A stretch of DNA of 64,000 bases, taken from assembly GCA_038144195.1 (NCBI GenBank), contig JAYQNH010000002.1, positions 1,240,001 through 1,304,000 of the forward strand, written 5' to 3'. The position numbers and the translations under genes were made by a program. This document shows, one piece after another, positions 47,984 to 55,133 of the stretch. The DNA comes from VMDJ01 sp038144195 (GTDB lineage: Bacteria > Pseudomonadota > Gammaproteobacteria > Chromatiales > Chromatiaceae). Within the stretch, counting starts at the first letter, position 1. Every line of letters begins with the position of its first letter. Under the pieces are notes generated by a model, which saw nothing but the letters and a program-made list of their open reading frames with translations, was not told where the DNA came from and did no database searches.

Positions 47984-48348
47984 ATGAATAAAAAGAACTC
48001 ATCGATGCGGTCGCAACAAAAGCCGACCTAAATAAAATCCAAGCCGAAGCGGCGGTGAATGCGCTAGTCGAAGTTGCAGGGCAGATTTATTTATGATTTA
48101 AAACTGCAACATGGCTTTTGAAGCTCATCATCTTACAGGCTGAATTATTTCCGTATCTTTCACTTTAAAATGGTAAGCTGGCAATCCAGTTGCACTCGTC
48201 GGCTTTGGCACCTTTGATGTTAAAGCACGTGCGGACGTGCCGGTCGTAACCCCAAAACGGGCGAGCCGATTGAAATCAAAGGAGCTCGATTGCCGATATT
48301 TAAAGCTTGAAAACGATATTTAAGCTCAAAGAGCGTGTCGATTTCTGA
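47984..48348 (+). pseudogene. Degenerate hup copy with a 96-base foreign insert
   Basis: Begins MNKKELIDAV-like (same A5 frameshift as copy A). After the word GGGCAG the sequence 48085-48180 (AT-rich, with stop codons) replaces TCGCTAGAAGAT of copy A, then resumes at GGCAATCCAGTTGCACTCG to a TGA. Also a short duplicated piece near 48300 (CGATATTTAA). No open frame through it. Confidence 0.85.
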
Positions 48349-48360
48349 CAAAAACAGCCG

Positions 48361-48389
48361 TTGACACCGAGGGGCAAAACCGATAGAGT
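48361..48389 (+). promoter_or_regulatory. Promoter of tRNA-Arg copy 2
   Basis: TTGACA (48361-48366), 17 bases, TAGAGT (48384-48389), 23 bases before the tRNA. Compared with copy 1 there are about 7 extra bases between -35 and tRNA. Confidence 0.6.
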
Positions 48390-48412
48390 TGAGAATACGC
48401 GGCTTCCAATAA

Positions 48413-48489
48413 GCGCCCGTAGCTCAGCTGGATAGAGTACCTGGCTACGAACCAGGCGGTCGCACGTTCGAATCGTGCCGGGCGCGCCA
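48413..48489 (+). tRNA. tRNA-Arg (ACG), intact
   Basis: 77 bases. Acceptor GCGCCCG / CGGGCGC, discriminator G, encoded CCA; D arm AGCTCAGCTGGATAGAG; anticodon stem CCTGG/CCAGG with loop CTACGAA, anticodon ACG (CGU family); intact T arm with GTTCGAATC. In enterics this tRNA follows csrA and tRNA-Ser(GCT). Its 3' end is the left boundary of the island. Confidence 0.96.
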
Positions 48490-48497
48490 TACAAAAC

Positions 48498-48530
48498 AAA
48501 GGCTTAGCAAGAAATTGCTAGGCCTTTTTT
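48498..48530 (+). terminator. Terminator after tRNA-Arg
   Basis: AAAGGCTTAGCAA-GAAA-TTGCTAGGCCTTTTTT, one unpaired step, with T6. Repeated at 53903-53938 with matched changes. Confidence 0.88.
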
Positions 48531-48708
48531 ATGCGTGACCGATTCTTAGTCACTCTGTAGTCACTTTGTGTCGCTGCTAGGTGTGAATGCTTTGCTGTAT
48601 CTCGCCAGCTATACAGCCAGATTCCCAGCTGATTTTCAAAAAAGGTAAGGGGGTACGCGATTTCCACAGAGCTAATTATCGAGCCCCGAGATTAACCCCA
48701 AAAATGCG

Positions 48709-48737
48709 GGGAATGCTTTCAGGCAGGGTATTCATGC
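48709..48737 (+). repeat. Direct repeat, first copy
   Basis: GGGAATGCT-TT-CAGGCAGGG followed by TATTCATGC. The second copy is at 48892-48919 without TT and with TATACATGC. Spacing 183 bases. Origin unknown; perhaps a duplicated leader. Confidence 0.75.
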
Positions 48738-48789
48738 AAGGAGACTGGATTGTACATGCGAAATCGCATAGCAAATCATAGTTAAAAAC

Positions 48790-48803
48790 AATGCAATACT
48801 ATT
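48790..48803. promoter_or_regulatory. Possible Zur operator 1
   Basis: AATGCAATACTATT, containing the dyad GCAATA-C-TATTGC (to 48804). Near-identical word at 48837. AT-rich dyads of this kind are typical of Zur boxes, and a Zur-like gene is in the operon. Assignment is inferred. Confidence 0.45.
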
Positions 48804-48836
48804 GCGTAATCCTCTGGGGTCTGTAAAAATAATGTT

Positions 48837-48850
48837 AATGCAATATTATT
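48837..48850. promoter_or_regulatory. Possible Zur operator 2
   Basis: AATGCAATATTATT, differing from operator 1 in one base, 47 bases downstream, 72 bases before the presumed porin start. Confidence 0.45.
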
Positions 48851-48891
48851 TTATTTATTGAGCTGATTGAATCGCCAGCCATGTCTGACTC

Positions 48892-48919
48892 GGGAATGCT
48901 CAGGCAGGGTATACATGCG
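48892..48919 (+). repeat. Direct repeat, second copy
   Basis: GGGAATGCT-CAGGCAGGG then TATACATGC, ending just before the porin start codon region. See first copy at 48709. Confidence 0.75.
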
Positions 48920-48921
48920 AC

Positions 48922-49924
48922 ATGAGCTCTGTTACTGGGATTAATGGTTATTTCCGCCGCACTACTTTCATCGCCAGCCGTATTTGCAGGTGGTGATCCT
49001 GATGATCGCTTAGCCGCATTAGAAAAACGTCTTGCCTATTTAGAGCAGCGCATTAAGTCACAAGATGCAGTGATTGCTCAAAAGGATGAAGCACTCTCGA
49101 AACTAACCGGATCTGCCTTGGGGCGTACTGAGCTATATGGCGTTATTGAAATGTCGACAGCAGACACACAGGGCTCTGGAACAGCAGGTCAGGTCGATAA
49201 AGTTGAGTTAACGCTGTCCACAGAGATTAATAAGAACATCTCTTCAGAAATTGTTTTGTTATCTGAAGCTGATAATGCAGGAGACCTTTCAAATGTGGCG
49301 ATTGATACTGCGGCTGTCACCTTTGCCATACCTGATACAAAAGCAACACTTACAACCGGTAAATTTGGTCATTCATTTGCTTCGCTAGAATCGGTAATGG
49401 TGACTGATCCATTGACCAAAACTGAGGGCGATGTGTCTTCAAACATGGGCGTTGAGCTGGCTACGGGTCTCAATGGTTTCGGTATCACTCTAGCGGGTAC
49501 GGCCGATGGTCAGGCAGCAGCCACAGCGAGCTTTGGCGGCGAAACCGCGGATATGGAATACAGTTTTAATATTGGATATACCAATGAGCTAGCTAATTCA
49601 ACAACAGTTGGTGGCTTCACTGTCGGAGCGACTGTGGCGATGGCGGGTATCAGCATGAATGCTGAATACCTCGAAGCAGATGACAAGGTCTCAGGGGATA
49701 CACACGAAATAAATGCCTCGCACATCGACTTTTCTGCTGATTTGGGTCCTGGCACAGCATTTATTGGTTATGGTGAAACGCGTAATGATTCTGGCGTGAT
49801 AACCGATCAAGCGGGTGTGGGGTACCACTATGGTTTAGGTGATGGTGTTACCTTGAGTTACGAGCACCTTGAGAATACTGACAATAATGATGTCGATACG
49901 TTCAAGCTAGCCGTTGAGTTTTAA
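48922..49924 (+). CDS. Outer-membrane porin-like protein with N-terminal coiled coil
   Basis: About 333 residues if the start is the ATG at 48922; the open frame itself begins at 48944. The in-frame codons before 48944 read ALLLGL, so with a two-base repair at 48925 the N-terminus is a full signal peptide (ALLLGLMVISAALLSSPAVFA). A short coiled coil (RLAALEKRLAYLEQRI) follows, then a beta-rich barrel with alternating pattern, ending in the outer-membrane signature AVEF. Resembles LbtU-like siderophore porins or metal-regulated porins. First gene of the zinc operon, 23 bases before zrgA; zinc or metal-complex entry inferred. Confidence 0.65.
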
Positions 49925-49947
49925 TCACAGGGACAGAGGAGAAAACA

Positions 49948-50553
49948 ATGAAAAATGTACTTACGGTTTTAGCAATCAGCTTTTCGAGTATTGCGATTGC
50001 CAGTCATCATGGCATGCGCCAGGCAGATGCGCACGAGCATGGTTCCCACTCGCTTGAGATTGCGACGGAGAAAAACGAAGTTTTGGTGATGTACAAAGGG
50101 CCTATTGCTGACTTCCGTGATGTTGAAGATCTGATTGAAAACCCGTCTGAACCATCAGCAAAAAAATTACTGGGTAAGTTAATTAAGGTCAATACAGAAG
50201 CGAAATGTGCACCTGAGCATGCGCAACTATCTGTGAAGTCTATTGAGAAGGATCATGAGGGTCATAAGGAGCATCATGGTCACGAGAATCATTCAGATGA
50301 GCACCACGAGCATGAAAAACACCATGGCCATGACAAGCATCACGACGACGATCAGCATGTGACAGAAGGCGGCCATAAAGATGTTATTCTCGAAGCGCAT
50401 CTTGAGTGCCAAGACATCAATGCGTTGAAGCGAATTTCGGTCAATGCATTCGAAACACTTGATGAGTTGCAAAGCCTTGATGTTGACTTGGTAACAAACA
50501 AGGCTGCTCAAGAATTGTTGTTAAACAGAAATAACACTGTAATCCACTTTTTG
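49948..50553 (+). CDS. ZrgA-like (DUF2796) histidine-rich periplasmic zinc protein
   Basis: About 201 residues. Signal peptide about 1-18 (KNVLTVLAISFSSIAIAS), then DUF2796 fold: DAHEHGSHSLEIATEKNEVLV near residue 28 and FETLDELQSLDVDLVTNK near 165. Middle segment (about 108-145) is very rich in His, Asp and Glu (repeats such as HGHENHSDEHHEHEKHH), suited to binding zinc. As read it runs into the ATPase frame through T5 at 50548-50552; with four T it would stop at TGA overlapping the TTG start of the ATPase. Homologous to ZrgA of Vibrio cholerae zinc transport. Confidence 0.82.
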
Positions 50554-51201
50554 ATCTTAGAAGTTCGTTCACTCTCAGTAAATTTGGGTAAGACCGTAAT
50601 GTTGTCTTACCAAGATATTGGTTTGTCTGCGGGTGATAAGTTGCTTGTCAGTGGGGCTTCCGGGTCGGGCAAGACAACGCTCCTCAATGTGGTTGCAGGT
50701 GCGTTACCAACTATGGCTGGGCAGTTATCCTTACTTGATCAGCCATTCGAAGAATTGTCATCACGACAACTCGATAAGCTTCGCGCAGACCATATGGGGA
50801 TTGTTTTTCAGCAGTTGAATCTGATCCCGTATTTAACAGGCTTACAAAATGCCACATTGCCACTACGCTTTTCTGCTTTAAGGAATACCAGGGTGTCAGA
50901 TCCTGTGGCTGAGGTCGTGCGATTAGGCAAACTGCTTGGATTAACTGAGTCGCAACTACAGCAAAAAGCGAATCAATTGAGTGTTGGTCAGCAGCAACGT
51001 GTCGCAGTCATCAGGGCATTTCTCGGTCAGCCAGAGCTTATTTTGGCCGATGAGCCAACCTCTGCTTTGGATCCAGTATCTCGTGATCGTTTTCTAGATG
51101 ATGTGATGGCGTTAATGGACGATAAGCGACAAGCATTATTAATGATTAGTCATGATCCTGCGGTATCGTCGTATTTTAATCAGCGTATCGAGTTGGGTTA
51201 G
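50551..51201 (+). CDS. ABC transporter ATPase (LolD/MacB-like), zinc operon
   Basis: About 216 residues. Walker A VSGASGSGKTTLLNVV near 34, Q-loop VFQQLNLIPYLTG, signature LSVGQQQRVAVIRA, Walker B LILADEPTSALD, H-loop ISHDPA. No signal peptide; it must be cytosolic, which argues against the apparent fusion with the exported ZrgA. Likely TTG start at 50551 (LILEVRSLSVNLG). Permease follows after 3 bases. Confidence 0.85.
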   Translation: MILEVRSLSVNLGKTVMLSYQDIGLSAGDKLLVSGASGSGKTTLLNVVAGALPTMAGQLSLLDQPFEELSSRQLDKLRADHMGIVFQQLNLIPYLTGLQNATLPLRFSALRNTRVSDPVAEVVRLGKLLGLTESQLQQKANQLSVGQQQRVAVIRAFLGQPELILADEPTSALDPVSRDRFLDDVMALMDDKRQALLMISHDPAVSSYFNQRIELG

Positions 51202-51204
51202 ACG

Positions 51205-52452
51205 ATGTTGGGTTTAGCGCTAACAGCATTACGTTCTCGATTGGCTATTTCGCTATTGGTTGGTCTGTCGATCTGTGCATCGATGGTGTTGTTATTGTCA
51301 GTTGATCGAATAAAGCAGGCCGCAGAAGAGGGTTTTGCGCAAAGTATCTCAGGGGTAGACCTTTTGGTCGGTGCGCGTACAGGTGAGCTCGACCTTTTGC
51401 TCTATAGCGTTTTTCATGTGGGTCAACCTGTGAGCAACATCACTACCCAAACAGCGGATGATATTCGTGCCTTACCGATGGTGGATTGGGTGGTGCCTAT
51501 TTCGCTAGGTGATTCCCATAAAGGTTACCGAGTGACAGCGACCACACCGGAGTACTTCAGCAAGGTAAAGCTTCGGAATGATCAGGTCATGAGCTTCACT
51601 CAGGGACGAGCATTTCAAGGTTTGAATGAGGTGGTTATCGGCTCTGAAGTGGCGAATGCACTTAAGTATGCTTTGGGCGATAAGGTGTATCTGTCGCATG
51701 GTACGAGTGGTCTGCCAGGCAGTGCGCACGATGATTTTGCGTTTGAGGTTGTTGGCATACTCGAGCCAACGGGTACGCCAACAGACCATGTATTACTTAT
51801 TGATCTAAAGGGTTTTGAGTTAATCCATTTGGGCTGGAAAAGTGGCAGTAAGCTGATGTCACTGGAAGGTAAATCATTTGATCAGATCCCTGCAGAATTA
51901 TTGGAGTCCAAATCGGTTACTGCGTTATATGTTGGCGCCAAATCACGTCTGCAGTTGCTTCGCATAAAGCGATCATTGAATGACTACAACCAAGAAGCGT
52001 TATCAGCAGTATTGCCGGGTGCCGCACTGTCGCGGATGTGGCGCCTTATGGGTACGGCAGAGAATTCAATTAAGGTATTAGGCTGGTTGGTCCTACTGAT
52101 CAGTATTGTGTCGATGATTTCAACATCACTGGCATCACTAGAGTCTCGTACACGTGAGATGACGATCCTACGCTCATTGGGTGCTTCGCCGTTGTCACTT
52201 GGCATTATGGTGATGATTGAGTCATTAATCATTAGCCTAACAGCAGCACTTGTCGCGGTGATGTTGTTGTCTTATGTGTCAGCTTTAGCATCGGGCTATT
52301 TATCATCAGAATTTGGGTTTACCACAACACAACAATTTATCTCATTTGCAGAGGTTAAACTTTTAATGATTATTGTGCTTGCTGGATTAATGAGTAGCTT
52401 ATGGCCTGCTTGGCGGGTATATCGCCAACAGCTAACAAAAGGATTAGCGTGA
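51205..52452 (+). CDS. FtsX-like ABC permease, zinc operon
   Basis: 415 residues: N-terminal membrane segment (SLLVGLSICASMVLLLSV), large periplasmic domain (about 40-285), then three C-terminal membrane segments (VLGWLVLLISIVSMIST; MVMIESLIISLTAALVAV; LLMIIVLAGLMSSLW). MacB/LolC-type topology. Acts with the ATPase at 50551, so the system is of the LolCDE/MacB kind, not a ZnuB-type importer. Stop overlaps next start (TGATG). Confidence 0.85.
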   Translation: MLGLALTALRSRLAISLLVGLSICASMVLLLSVDRIKQAAEEGFAQSISGVDLLVGARTGELDLLLYSVFHVGQPVSNITTQTADDIRALPMVDWVVPISLGDSHKGYRVTATTPEYFSKVKLRNDQVMSFTQGRAFQGLNEVVIGSEVANALKYALGDKVYLSHGTSGLPGSAHDDFAFEVVGILEPTGTPTDHVLLIDLKGFELIHLGWKSGSKLMSLEGKSFDQIPAELLESKSVTALYVGAKSRLQLLRIKRSLNDYNQEALSAVLPGAALSRMWRLMGTAENSIKVLGWLVLLISIVSMISTSLASLESRTREMTILRSLGASPLSLGIMVMIESLIISLTAALVAVMLLSYVSALASGYLSSEFGFTTTQQFISFAEVKLLMIIVLAGLMSSLWPAWRVYRQQLTKGLA

Positions 52453-53033
52453 TGTTCTCTCGTTTGATTTTTATCTTTCTCATATTGTGGGGTTCAGTCT
52501 CTTGGGCTTCGCCACCAACAGATGGGGATTTCGACCGCTGGGTTGCGAATTGGAAGTCATTAGTAAAGCCTGGAGCCTATGATTTTGTGCCAAAGGACGT
52601 CTCGTTTGACTTAATGTTCTCTAAAGACTTTCAAGACAAAGTCAGTAAAGCAGAAAAAGCCATTAATCCATCGGTAGAGGGTGTTTCGATAGAGTTAGTT
52701 GGGTTTATGGTTCCGATTGATATCACTAAAGATAAGGTCTCCTCTTTTCTGCTTGTGCCAGAGGCAGGGCAGTGTATTCATGTTCCGCCACCGCCGATGA
52801 ATCAGACGGTATTTGTGGATGCATCGGAGAACCCGGTAAAGCCAGCGGATATCTATGATCCGATTATTATCAGTGGACCCATTACGATTCAGAATACAGA
52901 TCACCCGGTGGATTCTTTCAGTGTGAATGAGCCTGATAGTGAAGCACCATCTGTGCAGCGAACACAAGTAAACTTGGCGACAAGTGGATACACAATGAAG
53001 CTCAAAAAATTTGAGGTGTTAACGCTTGAGTAA
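52452..53033 (+). CDS. DUF3299-family exported protein, zinc operon
   Basis: 193 residues. Signal peptide about 1-20 (FSRLIFIFLILWGSVSWAS), then DUF3299: VEGVSIELVGFMVPIDI and FLLVPEAGQCIHVPPPPMNQTVFV near 90-120, with one conserved Cys-Ile-His. Function unknown; in Vibrio zrg operons a similar gene occurs. Last base overlaps the TTG start region of the regulator. Confidence 0.82.
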   Translation: MFSRLIFIFLILWGSVSWASPPTDGDFDRWVANWKSLVKPGAYDFVPKDVSFDLMFSKDFQDKVSKAEKAINPSVEGVSIELVGFMVPIDITKDKVSSFLLVPEAGQCIHVPPPPMNQTVFVDASENPVKPADIYDPIIISGPITIQNTDHPVDSFSVNEPDSEAPSVQRTQVNLATSGYTMKLKKFEVLTLE

Positions 53034-53448
53034 GCAAATAGATCAACACGTCGAGAGAGTAAAAAGCTTAGGGGTTAGAATCACTGAGCAACGCTTGGTG
53101 ATTCTCAACGAACTATCAAAGGTTTCCGATCCAGATTCGGCTTATCTGTTGAAAGATAAGTTAGATGAGCAGGGTTACGCCTTTAATATCAGCACGATTT
53201 ACCGAGTGTTGGAGTTTTGGATGGAACATAACGTGGTCCATAAGCTCACTAGTAACAACACTTTTATGATTTGCACAGATCATCATACTGATCATGTGCA
53301 TCTTTTACAGCGATGTTCTGATTGTGGTGACGTTAAAGAGCAGTGTTCTACCTCATTAGGTTTTGAGTTCCCCAAGACAAGAGGATTCTCGCCGGATAAA
53401 TCTCAAGTCATTGAATTAGTCGGTCAATGTGCTCGCTGTAAACGATGA
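53026..53448 (+). CDS. Fur-family regulator, Zur-like
   Basis: 140 residues. N-terminal winged helix (LGVRITEQRLVILNELSK, FNISTIYRVLEFWMEH) and C-terminal metal domain: DHHTDHVHLLQRCSDCGD and the final CARCKR supply the CxxC...CxxC structural zinc. TTG start at 53026 overlaps the preceding stop. As part of the operon it probably acts as a zinc-dependent repressor of it. Zur versus Fur cannot be separated without a tree, but the gene context supports Zur. Confidence 0.82.
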   Translation: MSKQIDQHVERVKSLGVRITEQRLVILNELSKVSDPDSAYLLKDKLDEQGYAFNISTIYRVLEFWMEHNVVHKLTSNNTFMICTDHHTDHVHLLQRCSDCGDVKEQCSTSLGFEFPKTRGFSPDKSQVIELVGQCARCKR

Positions 53449-53717
53449 GCCAAGAAATCACTCGGTTCATTTTCATCGTTACGATGATCTGTTTGGCATC
53501 ATCTGCGATTGCCAAGTCACCTTTGTGGAGCATTACGACTGATGATGCTCAAAAGCATGTCTTTTTTACACAGCAATGTATTAGCTATGGTCATCAGGAA
53601 GGAACCAGGGGCTTCGATCAGTGTGTGAAAAAGCTCACATTGATCGAGAAGAAACAGGGTGTTGATGGTGGTGATAAGAAGAGCTTATTGCCTCAAATGC
53701 TTGATCGACGGTTTTGA
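53445..53717 (+). CDS. Small exported protein at end of zinc operon
   Basis: 90 residues. Signal peptide about 1-23 (FIFIVTMICLASSAIAK). The mature part has two cysteines (TQQCISYGHQEG and QCVKKLTL) that could form a disulfide. ATG overlaps the Zur-like stop by four bases (ATGA). No family recognised. It may be a periplasmic accessory of the zinc system. Confidence 0.65.
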   Translation: MSQEITRFIFIVTMICLASSAIAKSPLWSITTDDAQKHVFFTQQCISYGHQEGTRGFDQCVKKLTLIEKKQGVDGGDKKSLLPQMLDRRF

Positions 53718-53849
53718 AAAATTTTCGAAAAGTGTTGCCGCATTTTTGCCGGACTCAGTTAGGTACGTTACTGATTGGTACCGCAAGTTTAGGTAAATGC
53801 AACGGGCGAATTGCCAATTAATACAATAAGTTAAGTCTGGTAGTTGGAA

Positions 53850-53894
53850 CTACGAACCAGGCGGTCGCACGTTCGAATCGTGCCGGGCGCGCCA
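53850..53894 (+). repeat. tRNA-Arg 3'-end fragment (right end of island)
   Basis: 45 bases identical to the 3' part of tRNA-Arg (anticodon loop CTACGAA to CCA). The 5' part is absent: the preceding TCTGGTAGTTGGAA is unrelated. Candidate attR. Confidence 0.9.
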
Positions 53895-53902
53895 TACAAA
53901 AC

Positions 53903-53938
53903 AAGGGCTTAGCAAGAAATTGCTAGGCCCTTATTTTT
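53903..53938 (+). terminator. Terminator copy at right end of island
   Basis: AGGGCTTAGCAA-GAAA-TTGCTAGGCCCT, followed by a T-rich tail. Compared with 48498-48530 one A-T pair has become G-C through two matched changes, so the stem is kept. Confidence 0.8.
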
Positions 53939-53949
53939 TGTCTGACATC

Positions 53950-54114
53950 TTATTGATCGAGATTTCGCCAAGGGTAGCCAAGGCATTTATCTCTGTTCTT
54001 GCATGTCTCTAGGCAACCTCTGCAGGGTACAGAGCTTTGTGTTGCTCTTTCTAATAAGTCTATTTGTTCTTGTTTTTGCTCAGGGCTTAAGGTTTCAAAC
54101 TCGGTAGCGCTCAC
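53950..54114 (-). CDS. Small cysteine-containing protein
   Basis: 54 residues from GTG 54114, which has AGAGG upstream; a longer frame from ATG 54168 is possible. The C-terminus has SVPCRGCLETCKNRDKCLGYPW, four cysteines that could bind a metal. Function unknown. First gene beyond the island, on the opposite strand. Confidence 0.5.
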   Translation of the reverse strand: MSATEFETLSPEQKQEQIDLLERATQSSVPCRGCLETCKNRDKCLGYPWRNLDQ

Positions 54115-54255
54115 GTCAGACCTCTTTTTTGGCTGTAACGATTGATCAATAAATGATACCCCTAGCACTATAGAGTCACAGTCGGATGTGCAGAATAGAT
54201 ATTGTTTTTGTCTGTCTAGAACTTTGTTAATAAGAACTTCAGGTGTTACTTCACA

Positions 54256-54288
54256 TAAAAAAGACTTAGCTAATTAGCTAAGCCTTTT
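54256..54288 (-). terminator. Terminator after yeeN
   Basis: Stem CTTAGCTA / TAGCTAAG with AT loop, flanked by A and T runs so that the minus-strand transcript ends in U6. Confidence 0.82.
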
Positions 54289-54317
54289 GTGTTTTTGCTT
54301 TGTTGGGTTCTTTGAAG

Positions 54318-55031
54318 TTACAGCTCAACGTTGTGATAAATATTTTGTACATCGTCTAAATCTTCGAGAATGCCAATAAACTTTTCGAACTGCTCCATAT
54401 CGTCATCACTGAGTTGTGTGTAAGACATAGGGATCCATTGAATTTCTTCTACTTCAAACTCTGTAACGCCCATAGCAGTCAGTGCGGTTTTGGTTTTCAA
54501 AAAGTCAGTTGGTGCGCAGAAGGCGGTTAGCTCACCATCTTCACTTTCGATATCAGAGACATCGACATCAGCATCCATTAGTGCTTCAAGCGCAGCATCT
54601 TCGTCTTCGCCTTTAAACGTAAACACGGCTAAGTGTTCAAACATGTGCGCAACACTGCCTTGCGTGCCAATTTTACATTTGGTTTTTGTAAAGGCTGTTC
54701 GCACGTCACCAAAGGTACGATTTGGGTTGTCGGTTAAGCATTCGATGATGGCTAGTGACCCACCTGGGCCATAACCTTCATAACGTGCTGGTGCGTAATC
54801 TTCACCGCCGCCACCTTTAGCTTTGTCGATCGCTTTTTCGATGACGTGGCTAGGGACCTGAGCTTTTTTGGCGCGGTCAAGAAGGGAGCGCAGCGCAAGA
54901 TTACCATCAGGGTCAGGGCCGCCAGATTTAGCCACCATGTAAATTTCACGGCTAAAGCTGCTGTAAACCTTTGCGTTTTGATCTGAGGTTTTTGCCATTG
55001 AGGCTTTGCGGTTTTGATATGCGCGACCCAT
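54318..55031 (-). CDS. YebC/TACO1-family regulator (YeeN type)
   Basis: 237 residues. MGRAYQNRKASMAKTSDQNAK marks the YeeN subgroup; FSREIYMVAKSGGPDPDGN and AIIECLTDNPNRT, YEGYGPGG are family motifs. YebC proteins relieve ribosome stalling at proline-rich stretches or regulate transcription. Length is normal. Confidence 0.92.
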   Translation of the reverse strand: MGRAYQNRKASMAKTSDQNAKVYSSFSREIYMVAKSGGPDPDGNLALRSLLDRAKKAQVPSHVIEKAIDKAKGGGGEDYAPARYEGYGPGGSLAIIECLTDNPNRTFGDVRTAFTKTKCKIGTQGSVAHMFEHLAVFTFKGEDEDAALEALMDADVDVSDIESEDGELTAFCAPTDFLKTKTALTAMGVTEFEVEEIQWIPMSYTQLSDDDMEQFEKFIGILEDLDDVQNIYHNVEL

Positions 55032-55133
55032 CGGTCTGCCACTCCAATTTGTTAACTATGTGATTATTTTAAAGGGTTGACTGGTTTTAACCTAGCCCTT
55101 AATTGACGAGATTAGGAACTGAGTTGGTGAGCT

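Larger units (their letters stand above)
47826..48530 (+). repeat. Repeat unit B: degenerate umuC tail - hup - tRNA-Arg copy 2
   Basis: Tandem partner of unit A in the same orientation. It contains fragments of umuC (47847 on), a broken hup and an intact tRNA-Arg. Small insertions and substitutions are scattered through it, with the hup and tRNA parts best conserved. One tandem duplication followed by decay would explain it, as would a misassembly. Confidence 0.8.
48531..48921. other. Leader region of the island (no gene)
   Basis: About 390 bases. No supported gene; the 64-codon frame at 48587-48781 lacks a ribosome site and features of a protein. It holds a direct repeat pair (48709 and 48892), the palindrome ATGCGA-AA-TCGCAT at 48756-48769, and two AATGCAATAYTATT words, all upstream of the porin gene. 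Most likely a regulatory leader of the zinc operon with some decayed sequence. Confidence 0.6.
48490..53894. mobile_element. tRNA-Arg-flanked genomic island carrying zinc-uptake operon
   Basis: The last 45 bases of tRNA-Arg (48445-48489: anticodon loop to CCA) recur unchanged at 53850-53894, together with the ATACAAAACAA flank and the terminator. This is the usual mark of integration at a tRNA 3' end: intact tRNA on one side, a 3'-end fragment on the other. The 5.4 kb between contains seven cargo genes, all on the plus strand. No integrase, transposase or excisionase is present, so if it was mobile it is now fixed or mobilised in trans. Codon usage looks more AT-rich than the surroundings (impression, not calculated). 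Confidence 0.7.

Noticed and set aside
47253..48530. CRISPR-like or phage repeat array
   Set aside because: Only two long copies with gene content; no short regular repeats and spacers, and none found elsewhere in the window.
48587..48781. 64-codon frame in the island leader
   Set aside because: No ribosome site, no protein-like composition; overlaps repeats and palindromes.
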